Below, in pieces: positions 44,907-57,295 of a stretch of 64,000 bases of DNA. Within the stretch, counting starts at the first letter, position 1; each line of letters opens with the position of its first letter. The DNA lies in the NCBI GenBank assembly GCA_013350335.1, contig CM023538.1:62857080-62921079 (forward strand). The letters run 5' to 3'. The DNA is from Chimonanthus salicifolius (lineage: Eukaryota > Streptophyta > Magnoliopsida > Laurales > Calycanthaceae). A model generated the notes under the pieces. That model searched no databases and was not told the DNA's origin. It saw nothing but the letters and a program-made list of their open reading frames with translations. The position numbers were made by a program, and so were the translations under genes.

Positions 44907-45085
44907 TTTCTTAATGAGTGAGGTGTCCAGACCTATCGGAGCACCCGATTAATTCTTGGAGCATGTGCAAGTCTCCCTATCCATACACACCGAATAACTT
45001 TATGGGGAGTGACCCTTTTGAGGTGGAGTGGAAATCGAACTAATGACTTCTTAGGTTTTTTAGCTATGACTCTTAACTCCATTGA
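44907..45085 (-). mobile_element. SINE-1 family copy
   Basis: 'aatgagtgaggtgtccagacctatcggagcacccgattaattcttggagcatgtgcaagtctccctatccatacacac' plus 'gaataactttatggggagtgaccctttt', minus orientation, with a recognisable head ending 'actcttaactcc'. Confidence 0.78.
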
Positions 45086-45247
45086 TGAGGTTTATGTTAT
45101 AACATCGTAATCACCATGTGTCATCTTATGCGGAGTTAAAAGGAATGAATGGACACAAAATCAAGTGAAGTGAATAATATTGTTATTATCTTAATCTTTG
45201 AATTTTGAGCTTTGGAGTAAGATACACACTAAAATTTTAGCTTTTGA

Positions 45248-45378
45248 AATTTTTTTTTTTATGACAAAGGTGTTCACACACACTAAATAACTCTATGGAG
45301 AATGATCCTATGAGGTAAAATAAGAGTCGAACTCAAAACTCTCGCTTCCTAAGATATGTTCTTTATATCACTCCAACC
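45248..45378 (-). mobile_element. SINE-1 family copy (internally deleted)
   Basis: T-run, 'atgacaaaggtgttcacacacactaaataactctatggagaatgatcc' and 'gagtcgaactcaaaactctcgcttcc'. Compared with 44907 the segment between 'gtgtt' and 'cacacac' is missing. Confidence 0.7.
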
Positions 45379-45832
45379 CAATTAGTTTTTGAACGTATTG
45401 ATCAATAAAGAAGAGTTAAAAGGAGTATAATCCAAACCTGATTTTTATTTAGAGTAATGTCATAAGCCATTTTGGATTAATTGTTTTATAATCCTTAGTG
45501 ATGGGCCTTGCACTTTGGAAGTTCTTGCCCTGGTTTAATGTAAATTATTCTATAAAATTATAAATTGTAAACATCTAAATGTAAAGTTAATTTAAAAAAA
45601 TAAAAGAAAATGCTCATCTAGAATTGAAATTTATTTGCTTGACAAATGGTAAAAACTCACTTCAATTGCTTAAAAAAAAAAATATATCATTTCAATTGAT
45701 ATGCTTGGAATGTCAATCACAACAAAAGAAATCCAATACATGAATTTCATCCATTCACAAAAGACAATCAACAAATATTTGTCACTAAAGTTTATCAAAA
45801 CAAAACAAAAAGAATCAAATTAATTATATACT

Positions 45833-46298
45833 TAATTTGTAACGACCCGCCGAAAACAGGACTTAGGGCTTGACTCAGCAAGAATATTGTCCGCTTTACG
45901 CCTCGCACATCAGTTTTTGAGGTAAGGGTATCACAATCACTCCTCCTAAAGCCTCGAGCCGTCCCCGGCTCGACCCGGTCCAGCTCAACAACTCCAGGGA
46001 AGGATGATAGGTCCACACAGTCCGAGTGTTGAATTCGGCTCTGATACCAAATTTGTAACGACCCGACCCGAAAACAGAGCTTAAGTCTTGACTCAGCAAG
46101 ATATTGTCCGCTTTGGGCCTTTCACACAACTCGAACCCACACGGTTTTGCATTTGGGCGTGGGCCCACACGGCCAAGGCCCAAAACACGTCAAATTATAG
46201 TATGAGGGGTGGCCTCTCATAAATCCCCACCCCTCACCCCTCCAAACCGACGTGGGACTTTCCCCCATCAGTTTTTGAGGTGAGGGTATCACATAATT
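45833..46298 (-). mobile_element. TRIM-2: complete miniature LTR element with TAATT target duplication
   Basis: Minus orientation. The 5' LTR is 46293-46054 (240 bp); the primer site TGGTATCAGAGCC (46049-46037) follows 4 nt inside; the 3' LTR is 45935-45838 (98 bp). Both LTRs share the end word TGTGATACCC...CGTTACA, and TAATT flanks both sides (45833-45837 and 46294-46298). The 3' LTR lacks about 140 bp present in the other, including the GTCCCACGTCG (46258-46248) plus TTTATGAG module, spaced 24 bp. The interior (46036-45936) is GC-richer and non-coding. Confidence 0.92.
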
Positions 46299-47074
46299 TA
46301 ATAGTTATGTTCATTTAAATTAAATTTAAATTTATGTCAGATTCAAATGACCTATATTTTGTTTTTCAACCTAACCATCTAACATGTATATCTGCGGGTT
46401 AAATGGGTCCCACAAAAAGGATTGAACTTCAACCATAGTTCAACCCAATCGGCCTTCACCAATTTTCTTTTAATTAATCTTGTTTAGTTGATTAATTCAA
46501 TATTAAGTGATGTCAAATGAAGAGAGAAAGATTAAGACAAGAAATATAAACAAAGATTGAAAAGAGAGATGATGAAAGGCATCTTCCTCTTTGAAGGCGA
46601 AAGGTTGGATTAAGAAAATCATAAATGGGTTTTGATACTTTTAATACAAGAATTAGAGAGGATTAAAATAATGAATTCCAGTTGGATTTGAAGCTTTATT
46701 GCCGCCCTATAAATACTAAATACAATGCACCTCCTCTCCTCTCCTCCTCCTAATAATACTCAGATTAGAATTTAAAATGTGCTTTAACACATCATTATTA
46801 AATAATTTAAAATTATTGGATTTTTATCATCACATCATTAAGGGGAATTATCGGTTTGAACTAAAATAATTAAGAATAATAAATATATTTAAAAATGTAC
46901 AAAATTCAAAGATATTAAATAATTTGGATAACTAGCATAAGGATATGATATTGGAATTTATCTGCATATTGAAGAAGTTTTTTTACTGTTCCTAATGTTA
47001 CAAAATAATGAGATTCTTTAAAATAAATTTGTAAAATCACATATTCTCTCCTTGATTGAAAGATGACATTAGGA
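46299..47074. other. AT-rich spacer
   Basis: No gene. A pyrimidine-rich 'ctcctctcctctcctcctcc' block occurs near 46732. Confidence 0.4.
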
Positions 47075-47207
47075 AGTGGGACATTGCGGGGTCGAACTCC
47101 CATGGCCTAACCTTGATGTGCCCTAAGGGTAGTGGACTCACCCGTGAAAGTTTTACGTTGGGTATCCTGCGGTTTTCTACACATAAATTCAATTAAACAA
47201 AAAAAAG
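47075..47207 (+). mobile_element. SINE-2 family copy
   Basis: B-box region 'GGGGTCGAACTCCC', 'atggcctaaccttgatgtgccctaagggtagtggactcacccgtgaaagttttacgttgggtatcctgcggttttctacacataaattcaa' in part, then an A-rich tail at 47199-47206. The A box is eroded. Confidence 0.75.
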
Positions 47208-48760
47208 ACACCAATATTATTTTACATAAGTATATGTGGAATACATACGTATATAGGCTTTCCTAAGAATTAGACCTGATGAATTTATGCAAGGATAGCT
47301 AGGTGAGTCCTGCTTGGTTCACATGAGCAAAAGGATTTATAAAATTTTATCTTGATTAGATAAGTTAAGTCATGATTTCAATCAATACTTAGTCCTAATT
47401 TTTATTCAATGCAACAGCTCTAGGCTTAAAAGATCATTTAGCTATAATTGGTCATGGAGAATGGTCAATGAGTACATCACTCTCTTCTTCACCAATTAAT
47501 TGGAGTTTTTATTTAAACATTAGTGGATTTATAACATTAAATGCTGATTTTTAAGAAAACAAAAAATTAATATTTTTCAATTTTAACTTTTGGCAATAAA
47601 ATGAAATTCAATTTTGTAATTATAGCAAAATAATTAAAATTATAAAAATATTTATCTTTCCTTTTTGTATGTAGAAAAATATCAATACTCAAATGAAAAT
47701 ACGATTAATTGGCCCATTGAAGTTTGAACTTCAAATTTCAATTTAATAGCAGCAGCAGTGATAGTACAGTAATAATAAGGCCATCAATGCTATTGAACAA
47801 GATCAAAAGTTGAGCATGAATGCAACCTATTGGTTATAGGGTCAAAAAATCGTCTGTTACCGAGACATAGTCGTTTCAGTCGATATTTTGGTATCTCGGA
47901 TCTCGCCTGATATCTTTTTCTTTCTCCTAATTTTTTTTTCAAAAAATCTCAGTGAGATCGGCTGATATCTCGTTAGTACAGCCGATACGCATAGTATCAA
48001 CCAAGATTTATAACCCTGATTATACTTACTTTGTCAACCTATTTATTATAGTTGGGCTTGGGCTGGTGGGCTTGGTCTGGGTTCAGCCCATGAATAGCCT
48101 CACCATTTAATGAAGTTGGTGTTTGCGTCATGCCCAAAACCTGCTATTTTTTAGATAAAGCTTGAGCCCTCCTGTTCAAGCTAGTTTATATTTTCATATT
48201 TTTCATATTTTAAAAAGGTTTAATATTTTTATATGTTATTTGTAAAAAAATATACCTTTTTATCTCAATTCAACATATGTTATATAACTTTAAATCTAAA
48301 ATATTTTCAAAATTGAAGTTAGATATGATTGTTGGCTCCATCCAAAATGCAAGAAATAACACAAGACTTTTTAGATTAGTTAAAATATCAAAATGTAATC
48401 ACATATAAAAAAATTAATCATTTAAGTTTATAAAATTAATGATTGAAATTGAAAATTAAATGGCAAGAAATACCACACACATTAGATTCTTCGTATTTTG
48501 ACAAATCAAAAAATCTACTTTCATTTTGTATGGTAAATAAAATATTAAATTATTTACACACTTGTTTTAAAATACTAAAGTTGAAGACATATAGCATGTA
48601 TTAAAATGAGATAGAGGCGCCTCTTTACCAAAAAAATCATATAGAAAGATTAAGACCTTCAAAGTACTAAGCATAAGTTTCTATTAAAAAATCCTCAAAA
48701 ATTAAATTGTACAAAGTAGACAATGTGATTACCTCTTGTATTTTTAGTGTTGAGAGATAG
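47208..48760. other. Spacer with repeat relics
   Basis: 47850-48010 has 'gtatctcgg', 'gatatctcg' and 'gccgatacgc' words like the 29.4-kb block. 48052-48130 has 'gggcttgggctggtgggcttgg', resembling diverged foldback-MITE wording. No gene. Confidence 0.4.
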
Positions 48761-49114
48761 AGCTGAAACGCGAGTGAGGTTGGGTTTTAATAAACTCAAC
48801 TTAACTCATGTCAAAATTTATTGAAGTCGATTCAACCCAACCCGAATTGTTAACTCAAACCCAACCCGACCCGATCAAAATTTCTGACCCAATTCAACCC
48901 GAGTGATGTTTTATAACTTGGTACACTCGGGTTATGTCGAGTCAGATCAAATTGATTTTAAATTTCTCAACCCAACCTTATCCAAATTCCATATAGGTCT
49001 TTCTTTTTTCCAACCTGACCCAACCCAAAATATACAAATATATAACCCAAACACACTGATTTCTTGGGTTGAATCACACGGGTCAGGTTAAAACCCGACC
49101 CAATTTTCACCCCT
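48761..49114. mobile_element. GGGTCGGGT-family foldback MITE
   Basis: Starts AGCTGAAACGCGAGTGAGGTTG and ends 'aaacccgacccaattttcacccct', inverted relative to each other. Interior words 'cccaacccgacccgatc', 'gggttatgtcgagtcag' and a 'ttaataaactcaacttaactc' core match 22245-22611. Confidence 0.75.
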
Positions 49115-49175
49115 ATTTGGAGATTTCTTTGGGGCGAGTAGCTTGTAAAAGATCACTTCTTTACAAGTAAAGATA

Positions 49176-49360
49176 TACTCCCTCTGTCCCATTTTAATTG
49201 TCTCATTTGAAATATTTGTGTTTTTTAAAGAACTCTCTCTATAAGGCTAACATTTCATATGATCTCATCCATTTTCAATACACTTTATACCAAATGAGAC
49301 AATTATTTTGGGACAATTCTAAAATCCATATAGGACAATTAATTTGGGACAGAGGGAGTA
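49176..49360. mobile_element. Stowaway MITE
   Basis: Ends CTCCCTCTGTCCC and GGGACAGAGGGAG are exact inverses, and both are flanked by TA, the Tc1/mariner target. The element is 181 bp (49178-49358). This is the classic plant Stowaway layout; the intact ends imply a fairly young insertion. Confidence 0.95.
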
Positions 49361-49649
49361 TTAATTAATCGTACACTCAAATTAGTTTTATTTGTAATTC
49401 TACCAGACTAATATATGATGACAAATTGACCAAATCAACATGTTTTTGACCAAATATACACTGGATTCTACCAAATTCAATCTGCAATCATTTCTCAGAT
49501 ATGAAAGATATGATTTTTTAGTGGATGAAAGATATGTACTGCATCACACCTTGTACCATCTCATACTATACAATACATATAGGGAAAGGAAGAATAAGGA
49601 AATTCTCACTTTCCACTTGTAGAATAACAGACAAAGTGTTAGGTTTTTT

Positions 49650-49990
49650 AGAGCCTGATTGTCAGATATTTACTGGTGATCCTATCCCCATTGGTCCCGT
49701 CGTGGATCTAGTTTGAACTCGTGATCGTACCGAAAGAGAACCACGTAAAATCTTTGTGTCTTTTTGTGTGTTTGATCTGTGTTTTGTTCTTTCAAATATT
49801 ATTTATGTACGTCTATTCACAACACATAGAGGTGAGCTCCTCCCTTTGCCGAAAAATTGTCATCAGCAGAGAGAAAAAAGAAAGATGGTGGTATTCTCTC
49901 TCACTAGATGACATCGAATGCAGAAAAAAGGATCGGGTTTAGGCTCATATAGAATAACACATAGAGAGGATTTGGTGTGTCTTCCTTAAC
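49650..49990 (-). mobile_element. Possible Copia-type LTR fragment
   Basis: The complement of 49731-49757 reads ACAAAGATTTTACGTGGTTC followed by 'tctttcggtacgatcacg', matching 22703 in the opposite direction. No primer site or second LTR recognised. Confidence 0.4.
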
Positions 49991-50103
49991 CAAAAGAGAC
50001 CCTGTAAAATCCCTAAATATAGTAAACACAACATTAAACAAATACTAAATATATTTAACAAATATATTTAACATCTAAATATATCCTAATACACTTCATG
50101 TAC

Positions 50104-53100
50104 TCACAAAACTACTTTACTGGAGAAGCTAGGGATCTTATTCAAATGTTTCAAGATCTTCTCAGCCATCTGTCTAGTACTACTATCCCCATGATGGAAA
50201 GCACTTACCAAAGTAGAAGGAAGTAACCTGTCCTGTGATATATCACTAATAGACCTCTCTCCACCCCTCATCAAGAACCTATCAATCACCCAAAAGGATT
50301 TCTGCCAAATGGTTTCCTGTCTATGCTCCCTCAACACATTCAAAACATGTTGGACCACATTTACTTCATTCAATAAATTAACACTCCTATCCACATCCAC
50401 CTTGTCATCCAACAAAGTGCAAATGGCTGAGAGTGCAGCTTCCACCACTGCCACATTCTCATGGTCCAAACAAGACAAGAGCTTCTCTAGAGCTCTAGAT
50501 TCAATCAAACAGAAGGTTCCCTGAGAAGAGCATTCTCCTCTGTGAACTGGACAAACATGTAAATCCCCATTTTGTGATGACACATGAGAAAAGCACCTTG
50601 ACAAGTATTTGAATGACTTGGGTTTCTTGATTTGGGGTGTTTTTGAAAGATGTATAGATTCTGCTGAGAGGTTCTCCAGCCCGATTGCTGATAGCCTTTG
50701 TACTTCATCATTATCCGATCTCATGAGTAGTTCTGTGAAGACTGCTGTAAAGTTGAGATTTTTTGCTAGGAATAGGATCTCTCGGTCATATAAGGTGGTT
50801 GTGAATCTAACCAAGATGCCCACTAAACCTTCCAAGTACGAGCTCGAAAACCTCGTCGGTCGTACTACACCTCTTTGAATTTCGTCAATTTTTTGGAGGA
50901 CTGTAGGAACTATGTCTTTGTGAAGTAAAGCCAGATTGAGTGTTAGGTTCTTGTGTGGGATCTTTGATAGCAGTGTTGTAAAGGCTGCATGCTTTTCAGT
51001 AATTCGATCAGTTTCGAGCTTCTTAATCAGATTCTCTGGCTGCCCTCCAGTCTTGCACAACCTATCAGCTAGTGTGTGGCCCATATGAGGTGATAAACTG
51101 ATGAGTAGCTTAGTTGAAACAATGCTTAGTTCTTCCACTGTGGCATCAATTAATTCGATTAGTTTGTAGCTCGCCTCAGTCTCTTTGGTCGCAGTAACAA
51201 CACGAGCTGCTGCTTTGGGTGACTTCATTAGGCAAAGGAGGACCCTGATGAGATTGATGTTCAATTTATCAGGCATTGAGTTCTTGAGCATGTGGATGAT
51301 GTTGTATATGACATAGTCCGATGCCATCGTGTGACCATGGGTGTTTACTTGGAGTGTCTCAAGATCAGGCCCAGACTCAAGTATGTTGGCTAGAATCTCG
51401 GCTGACTCTTCCTTGGAGTTCATGGGCTCATTGTAGATTTTGCGTGTGAACATCTCTTCAGTCATAATCGGGACAATACCTTCATTGACCAGAGTTTTGC
51501 TGCTTGGATGGTAAGACGAGATCTGGACTAGAGATTTGAATGCTGCCTTTCTTATTACTGTGTTTCCATTGTGCACCATCCTTATGAGTGATGCTGAGGC
51601 TCGCTGAGCGACATACATTTTACTGTCATGCCCGAGAATTATTTCCCCAAGGTAGCTTCCCACCTCCATCTGCAACTCTTCAGATCCTATTTGGAATTTC
51701 AGCAGTGGAAGAAAGTCAGCATATGAACATATAATGATACATAAAAATTACATGGTCTATTTGAACCATGATTCAAGACAAATTATTTTCCCTGAAATTT
51801 CAGTTGCTTACTTGGAAACCCATGATTTAGTACTTCCTCTGGCATTGTCTCAGATCATGTGATTCCAATTAAACCTGCAAATCTCATTGCACATGTTGGA
51901 TCCACACTCACGCTTATGATTAGACTTCATTTGGAGGTTTTAACAACCTTTCAGGTTGTGGCAGACTAATGTTATCACAGCTAAAGCATGAGGGCTAGAA
52001 AATTAGCCTGTGCAATGTAACTTGTTTTCTTCTAAAACATTAGCAGAATGGATGGTGTTATGTACCAGTAAGGTATCATCCCACTTGCAATCTGAGATGC
52101 ATCCAATTACAACTTTGCTCATCTACAAGTGTCAATAGTCAGTGTTCTTACATTAGTAACTTCTGAATGTGGGAAAGATAAAAAAAAAAACTTATTGCAG
52201 TGAAAGACCTATAACACCACATGGATCCACATCTAGGTTAAGTTCCAATAATTTGACTTGATTATCTTACTTTATTAAGGGTTTTTAAGCATATTTTTAT
52301 TTCTTCTATTTAATGGTCAGGATTTGAAGATTTTATTTTGATCGAATGGAGGATTAATTCTAGGGTATCTTTTGGCTTGAGAACATGATATACTGAATGT
52401 AGGGCTTTGACCAAGTTAGTCTTCAGTTTCAATAGCATTTTCTTCAAGATTTTTGAGTTTGAACTCTCTCTCTCTCTCTCTCTGGATCTGAAATCCCTAG
52501 GCGTGAAGCCTTCTTTTCATTTTATCTCCATAGTCTTTCAAATTGGTGGGGATTCATCTCATTGAACTATACTTTCAAGCTCTCGATACTGGTAGTCATA
52601 AATAGTATCATAGGTTTAAGCTTTAGAATTTGTCCCAATGGAAGGATCCAAACTCCCTAATTTTGTTAACCTTGTGGATCTTGTGAAGATCAACTCAACA
52701 CCCATAACTTCAGAGATTGTGGACTCTTTTCATTCATGCAAACAACCACTAGGCACTTGACTAATGATAGAAATGAAGAACCACATTTACCGTTCACCAG
52801 TTTGGATGACTCAAAAGGTTAAACATGAAATAAAACCCAGCAACCTTCTTTAAGAGTTAGTGAAGATTATAAGAAATTCTACTATGGTTTTTTGCTTAAA
52901 TATTGGTGACATCTTCGAACCAATTGTAGCGGGCCACAGTCAAGAGTCATGTGATTCCTCTTTGTATACATATGATTTGAAATCCATACATGCATCACTT
53001 ACCTTCAATGAGATGGTTCAAGAGTGGATCCAAGAGGCCATTTTCTGCCATGCGCTTGATATTCTTTGGATATCTCTCTAAGTTGATTAGAATCTTGTTT

Positions 53101-56100
53101 GCTTTCTCTGAAGCAAAAGCATCAATAGACTCATCATATTTCATTGTAATCAGTAGCAGAATCGCTCCAGGAACAGATCCAATGTTCTTGCACAATAATT
53201 CAGAAGTAGAAAGCTCAAGCAACAAAGACAATGCTGAGTGTCTCTCTACTTGATAGTCACTTGACAACATCTTGATTGTGACAGGGATTGCTTTTGTGTT
53301 GGCAATGATTTCCTGCAAAAGAGAAATAATGGGAATGAATTTCATAGGTCTATTCACAGGGATGATTCTCTATGTAATTAGTATAATGCATGCCTATACA
53401 TTCACTGTTTATTTGGAGGAACAGACGATTTGAAAATCACCGTCAGCAATTTCTGGAAACTGAATGTTTTGGGCAGTACCCCACTTGATTTTATAAATAA
53501 TTTCCAAAACACCCAAATTCTATGTGAAACACATGGCCTTTAATAGGAGGGTGATTTTCATAAAAAAAATCCCCTCTCCAAATTAATAGGAGTGATTAGT
53601 ATCAATTATATACTGAAGCATAAAAGGCAGAAAATCAAGAATTATATCCCCTCTGATTCTGCAGGGACCAAAAAAGCCATCTCAATAGCAAAAACATGTT
53701 CACAGATTTTTTTCTTAAATCAGCCAACCCCGGATACATGGAAAGCCTTTCTTGATGATGATGATGATGATGATCATTTAAGTAATGAATACATCCAACA
53801 TATTAAAAATGTCTGTACACATAGAAAATACAAATTTCATGAGATAACCAAATCTAACCTTCCCTTCATCATCCTCTGCCAGTAAAAGTAAGGTTTTAAG
53901 TGTTTCTTTCCTAACTTTCCTATCTTCATTATCCAAGAACTGAACAAGCAACGGTATCATTCCTACATTGCGCATCTGCACCTTGTTGCTTTGTTTCCTC
54001 CGGCATAAAATCTGCAAGTCCTTTAATGCTTCCATTACCATACTCTCTGAGCTAGCTAATGACAAAGCAGCACGGGCAACTTTAATCCTCGTTGCCTCAT
54101 TCCTCTCTTTCCATTCTTCAATTGTTATCTTCAAAGCAATGTTAGTGTTCAGAACCTTACTTTCCAATTTCTGCCCTGTTGTGGGGCAAGTGATCTCTTC
54201 TGATCTATCTTGAAATTTTTTAAACCACTCAGTTATGGCACTTCTTTCATAAGTTACACCGCTCCCAACTGTAACTGGATCTTCCATGATCTTTTTTGTC
54301 AACGGACAGAAGAAAGTGTCATAGAGAGGCTCCATGTACTCAGCCAACTGGGGTAATGATTTGAATGACTTGCTACTATTTGTGTGACTATCTTTCCCAC
54401 CATAGTTCATACCTCTAAGGAAATCAACTAACCGCGGCATGTCGTCACTTCGGACATCTGAATCAAATGTTTGGGACTCCCCTGTTGTAGTTTCTATCTC
54501 AAGTGAAGAGTCCTTAATTTCACTAAATGTTTGATGGTCTCTCTCTTCAAAATTTATAGGGTACAAATCATGTTCTTTCTGATCTTCCGATTCCAGTATT
54601 TGAACTCCAGCTACTTGGAATTCCGCATTCTGCATCTCCTGTGAAAGCGAACGCACTGCAACTTCAGCATATTGTTGTTTCTCAAATGTTGAAGATGGTA
54701 TCAAGCCGAGGCCTTGTCCAATGTTTCTTATCACAGTTTCTAGTTGTTCAATAGTTTTCTTGAGTTCAGGGTATGAAGTTTTACTCCCACAATTCTTCAA
54801 AAGTTCTTTGGCAAGATCAACATTCCTGGATAGAAGTTGTAGAACCTCGATTGAATTTGTTGCAGGATACTTACTTATCTGTAATTCCATTATAGCAGGA
54901 GAAGTGCGTTCAAGGTAGCATGCTACTTGCATAAAGATTTCTTGTTCTATCTCAATGCCTTCAACCGATGCTGTGATTTCTTTAATAGATGCTAGTAGAG
55001 AGCGTGAAAGAACTACAATTGGGTTTGAATCTTCAGGCAGCTGAACAAGATAAATTTGGTTTGAGTTAGATATATGGTTTTGGCACGTTTTCGCAATGCA
55101 CATATAAAATATTGAGCATAATATGATGTGCATCAGAAATTTCAACTTGTTCTGCATCATGCATTAACAAACTACGAGTTATCTTGAGCATATTCTTGTC
55201 TGCCCCATTGCATTTGAAGGGTCACAGAAATCTGAAAACACATTATACAGATCATTGTTGGTGTGCTGTACTTTGCATCGTAAACCATTGTTGTTGCTTG
55301 TTGATGATATATTTGGATGGAAAAATTGAAACAAGTAACAATGTGTCACAATGTAATTCCCTTGCCACTACAGACATACAAAATTCTAGCAGTCAATTTG
55401 CACACGACATTGAAAGCTAACTATTATTTGGGGAACATCCAAACACATCCTTAATACAAAATTTGCATCTCTATAATCAGTTTTCAGGCTCATTTTGAAC
55501 AAAGTATGCATAAAAATGTAAACATCCTTGAAATAATGGTCAGCGTTGGGTTCTTGAAACATTTTATGTAGTGTATTTTAATTGTCTTATACTGGTCGCC
55601 ATCCAAGTTGAGTAATGCAATGTATACTTCATTAGAAAATATTCAAAAGCAAGTTGAAATTAAGTAATGCTGATATGGAAGAAATCATGAAAGTCCATGA
55701 GACTCTCTCTTAAGTATGTGTTGTGTGAAGCCCACCATTTCACCAACCAATGGTGATGCAAAGAGTGTTCCTGCCAAATCTAGGGCTCCCAAAGTAAGAT
55801 GCATTTCCCTAGAAGTTACCAATAAGCAGATATATGATCATAGAATCATACAGAGAGAAGACAGGAATATCAGGCAGGATAGGTTGGGTTGTTTGAAAGA
55901 ATAATTCCGGTAGGTTAGTTGGATTAGGTAAGTTTCGGTCTTATTAAGTTTGTCTTGAAGAGTTGAAGACCAACCCAAGCCTAAAATTAGTTTAGATTGG
56001 GACAAAGAATTAGGTTCAAAGTTATTACCACCCAACGCACGCCAACTCAAGCTAACCTAAAGCTTGGGTTAGGTCAACCGAGTTCCCAACCAAGGTGCAT

Positions 56101-57295
56101 GGAAAATTATCAACAAATTCAGATTTGGCAGATTCAATGAGTGAAACGAAATGGTAAAGACAGTCCAATTGCAGTGTTTTGGAACATGATGCAGTACCAT
56201 TTGTAAGCTTTCCTTGGCTGCTTGTTTTAGATATTGTGAAAAGGTTCTGCTGTTTTTCTGCCTCAAATGAGTTGTACTTACCTGGTTACCACAAGTATCT
56301 GACTGGAAAAAACTGGGCATGAACCATATTAAACTTAAACTGGTGCAGCATTAGCATTTAGCAGTGTGCTGTTAATTTGGTTCAGCATGACATTTGGATG
56401 TGGAGAAGTATTTGAACTATAAAAGGGTTTTGTCACTGTTTGGTAGGTACTTGAGTAGGAAAAAGTATGGACCATTTATCCTACTTGATAGGGAAAATGG
56501 ATTCAATCAAGAGGTAGTGAAACCACCATCTACCCCATCTGATCTTGCTCCCAATTGTCAAGAGGAACGGAGCCACACCTCCACTTTCTCAACGAAACAC
56601 CAAAGAACTGTACAAAACGTGGATTTCTGCATAAAGGGGTTTCTCCATTCTACATCTTCTCCACTTGGTAGTGAAATCCTACTTTCTCCAAGTGCCACCT
56701 TCAGTATGAACAATAAAGAAGATTACTCCTCCACAATTCGGGTCGAAGGTACTCCATGCTTTCATTTCACAATTGTTTTGGTGGTTCGTATCACCCCCCT
56801 CACAGAAGCAATTTACTTTTGTGATGAATTATATTCAGGTTGAAGACCTATTTCACTGCTGAGGTTTTCCTTTTCTTCAAACTTATTTGTATACATGATT
56901 AATCATTTCAGTGATGCTCATTAATTGACAATTAGTAAATGAAACAGTTGAATTCAGCGAATCTCTTGTGTCGTCTAGTAAACGGTATGATCCATATAAA
57001 TCCATATGATTGGAATACATATGATCAGTTGTCTAGAGATTGAAGATAGTCAAGAACTTCTAACCAGTCAATTTTTTAAGAGAAGGCTCAATAAAGACGT
57101 GGGCTACTGACTGGATTAGTCCTCATCCATTGGCACCTTACCAATCCAATGGTTCACACAGAAAATACCATGTAAGATCTAAGTTTTGTGCTGCCTATGA
57201 ACAGAACAGGATCTATGATCAATACATTCCAATACAGAGTCACTGAAAACTACAAATAATTCACATACATGAGTAGGAAAGGAGCTTACCGACAT
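50104..57295 (-). CDS. U-box/armadillo-repeat E3 ubiquitin ligase (PUB43/PUB44-like)
   Basis: There are four coding exons on the minus strand: 57295-57290, 55040-53859, 53312-53003 and 51686-50104. They join in frame to 1026 aa. Exon 1 holds only ATG TCG before a GTAAGC donor, so the protein starts MSLPEDSN. An N-terminal helical region (about 1-235, UND-like) precedes the U-box (about 240-312: 'EPLYDTFFCPLTKKIMEDP', 'ITEWF', 'CPTTGQKL'), which recruits E2 enzymes. The remainder is armadillo repeats for substrate binding ('LLVQFLDNEDRKVRKETL', 'AVVEAALSAICTLLDD'). Length and order match the long plant PUB44-type ligases linked to senescence and defence; I do not claim orthology. Introns carry (CT)n at 52464-52483 and (GAT)n at 53754-53774. 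Confidence 0.92.
55041..57289 (-). other. Large first intron of the U-box gene
   Basis: This 2.25-kb intron has GTAAGC at 57289 and a TTGTTCAG acceptor at 55041. It contains a plus-strand frame of 149 aa (56394-56843) with no recognised domain, the longest unexplained frame in the window. No TE ends were seen. The intron's length after only 6 coding bases is typical of leader introns that boost expression. Confidence 0.6.

Noticed and set aside
53778..55160. 460-aa U-box protein starting at 55160
   Set aside because: The first 40 residues are intron sequence upstream of the acceptor at 55041, and the C-terminus runs past the donor at 53858; splicing gives a full-length family member.
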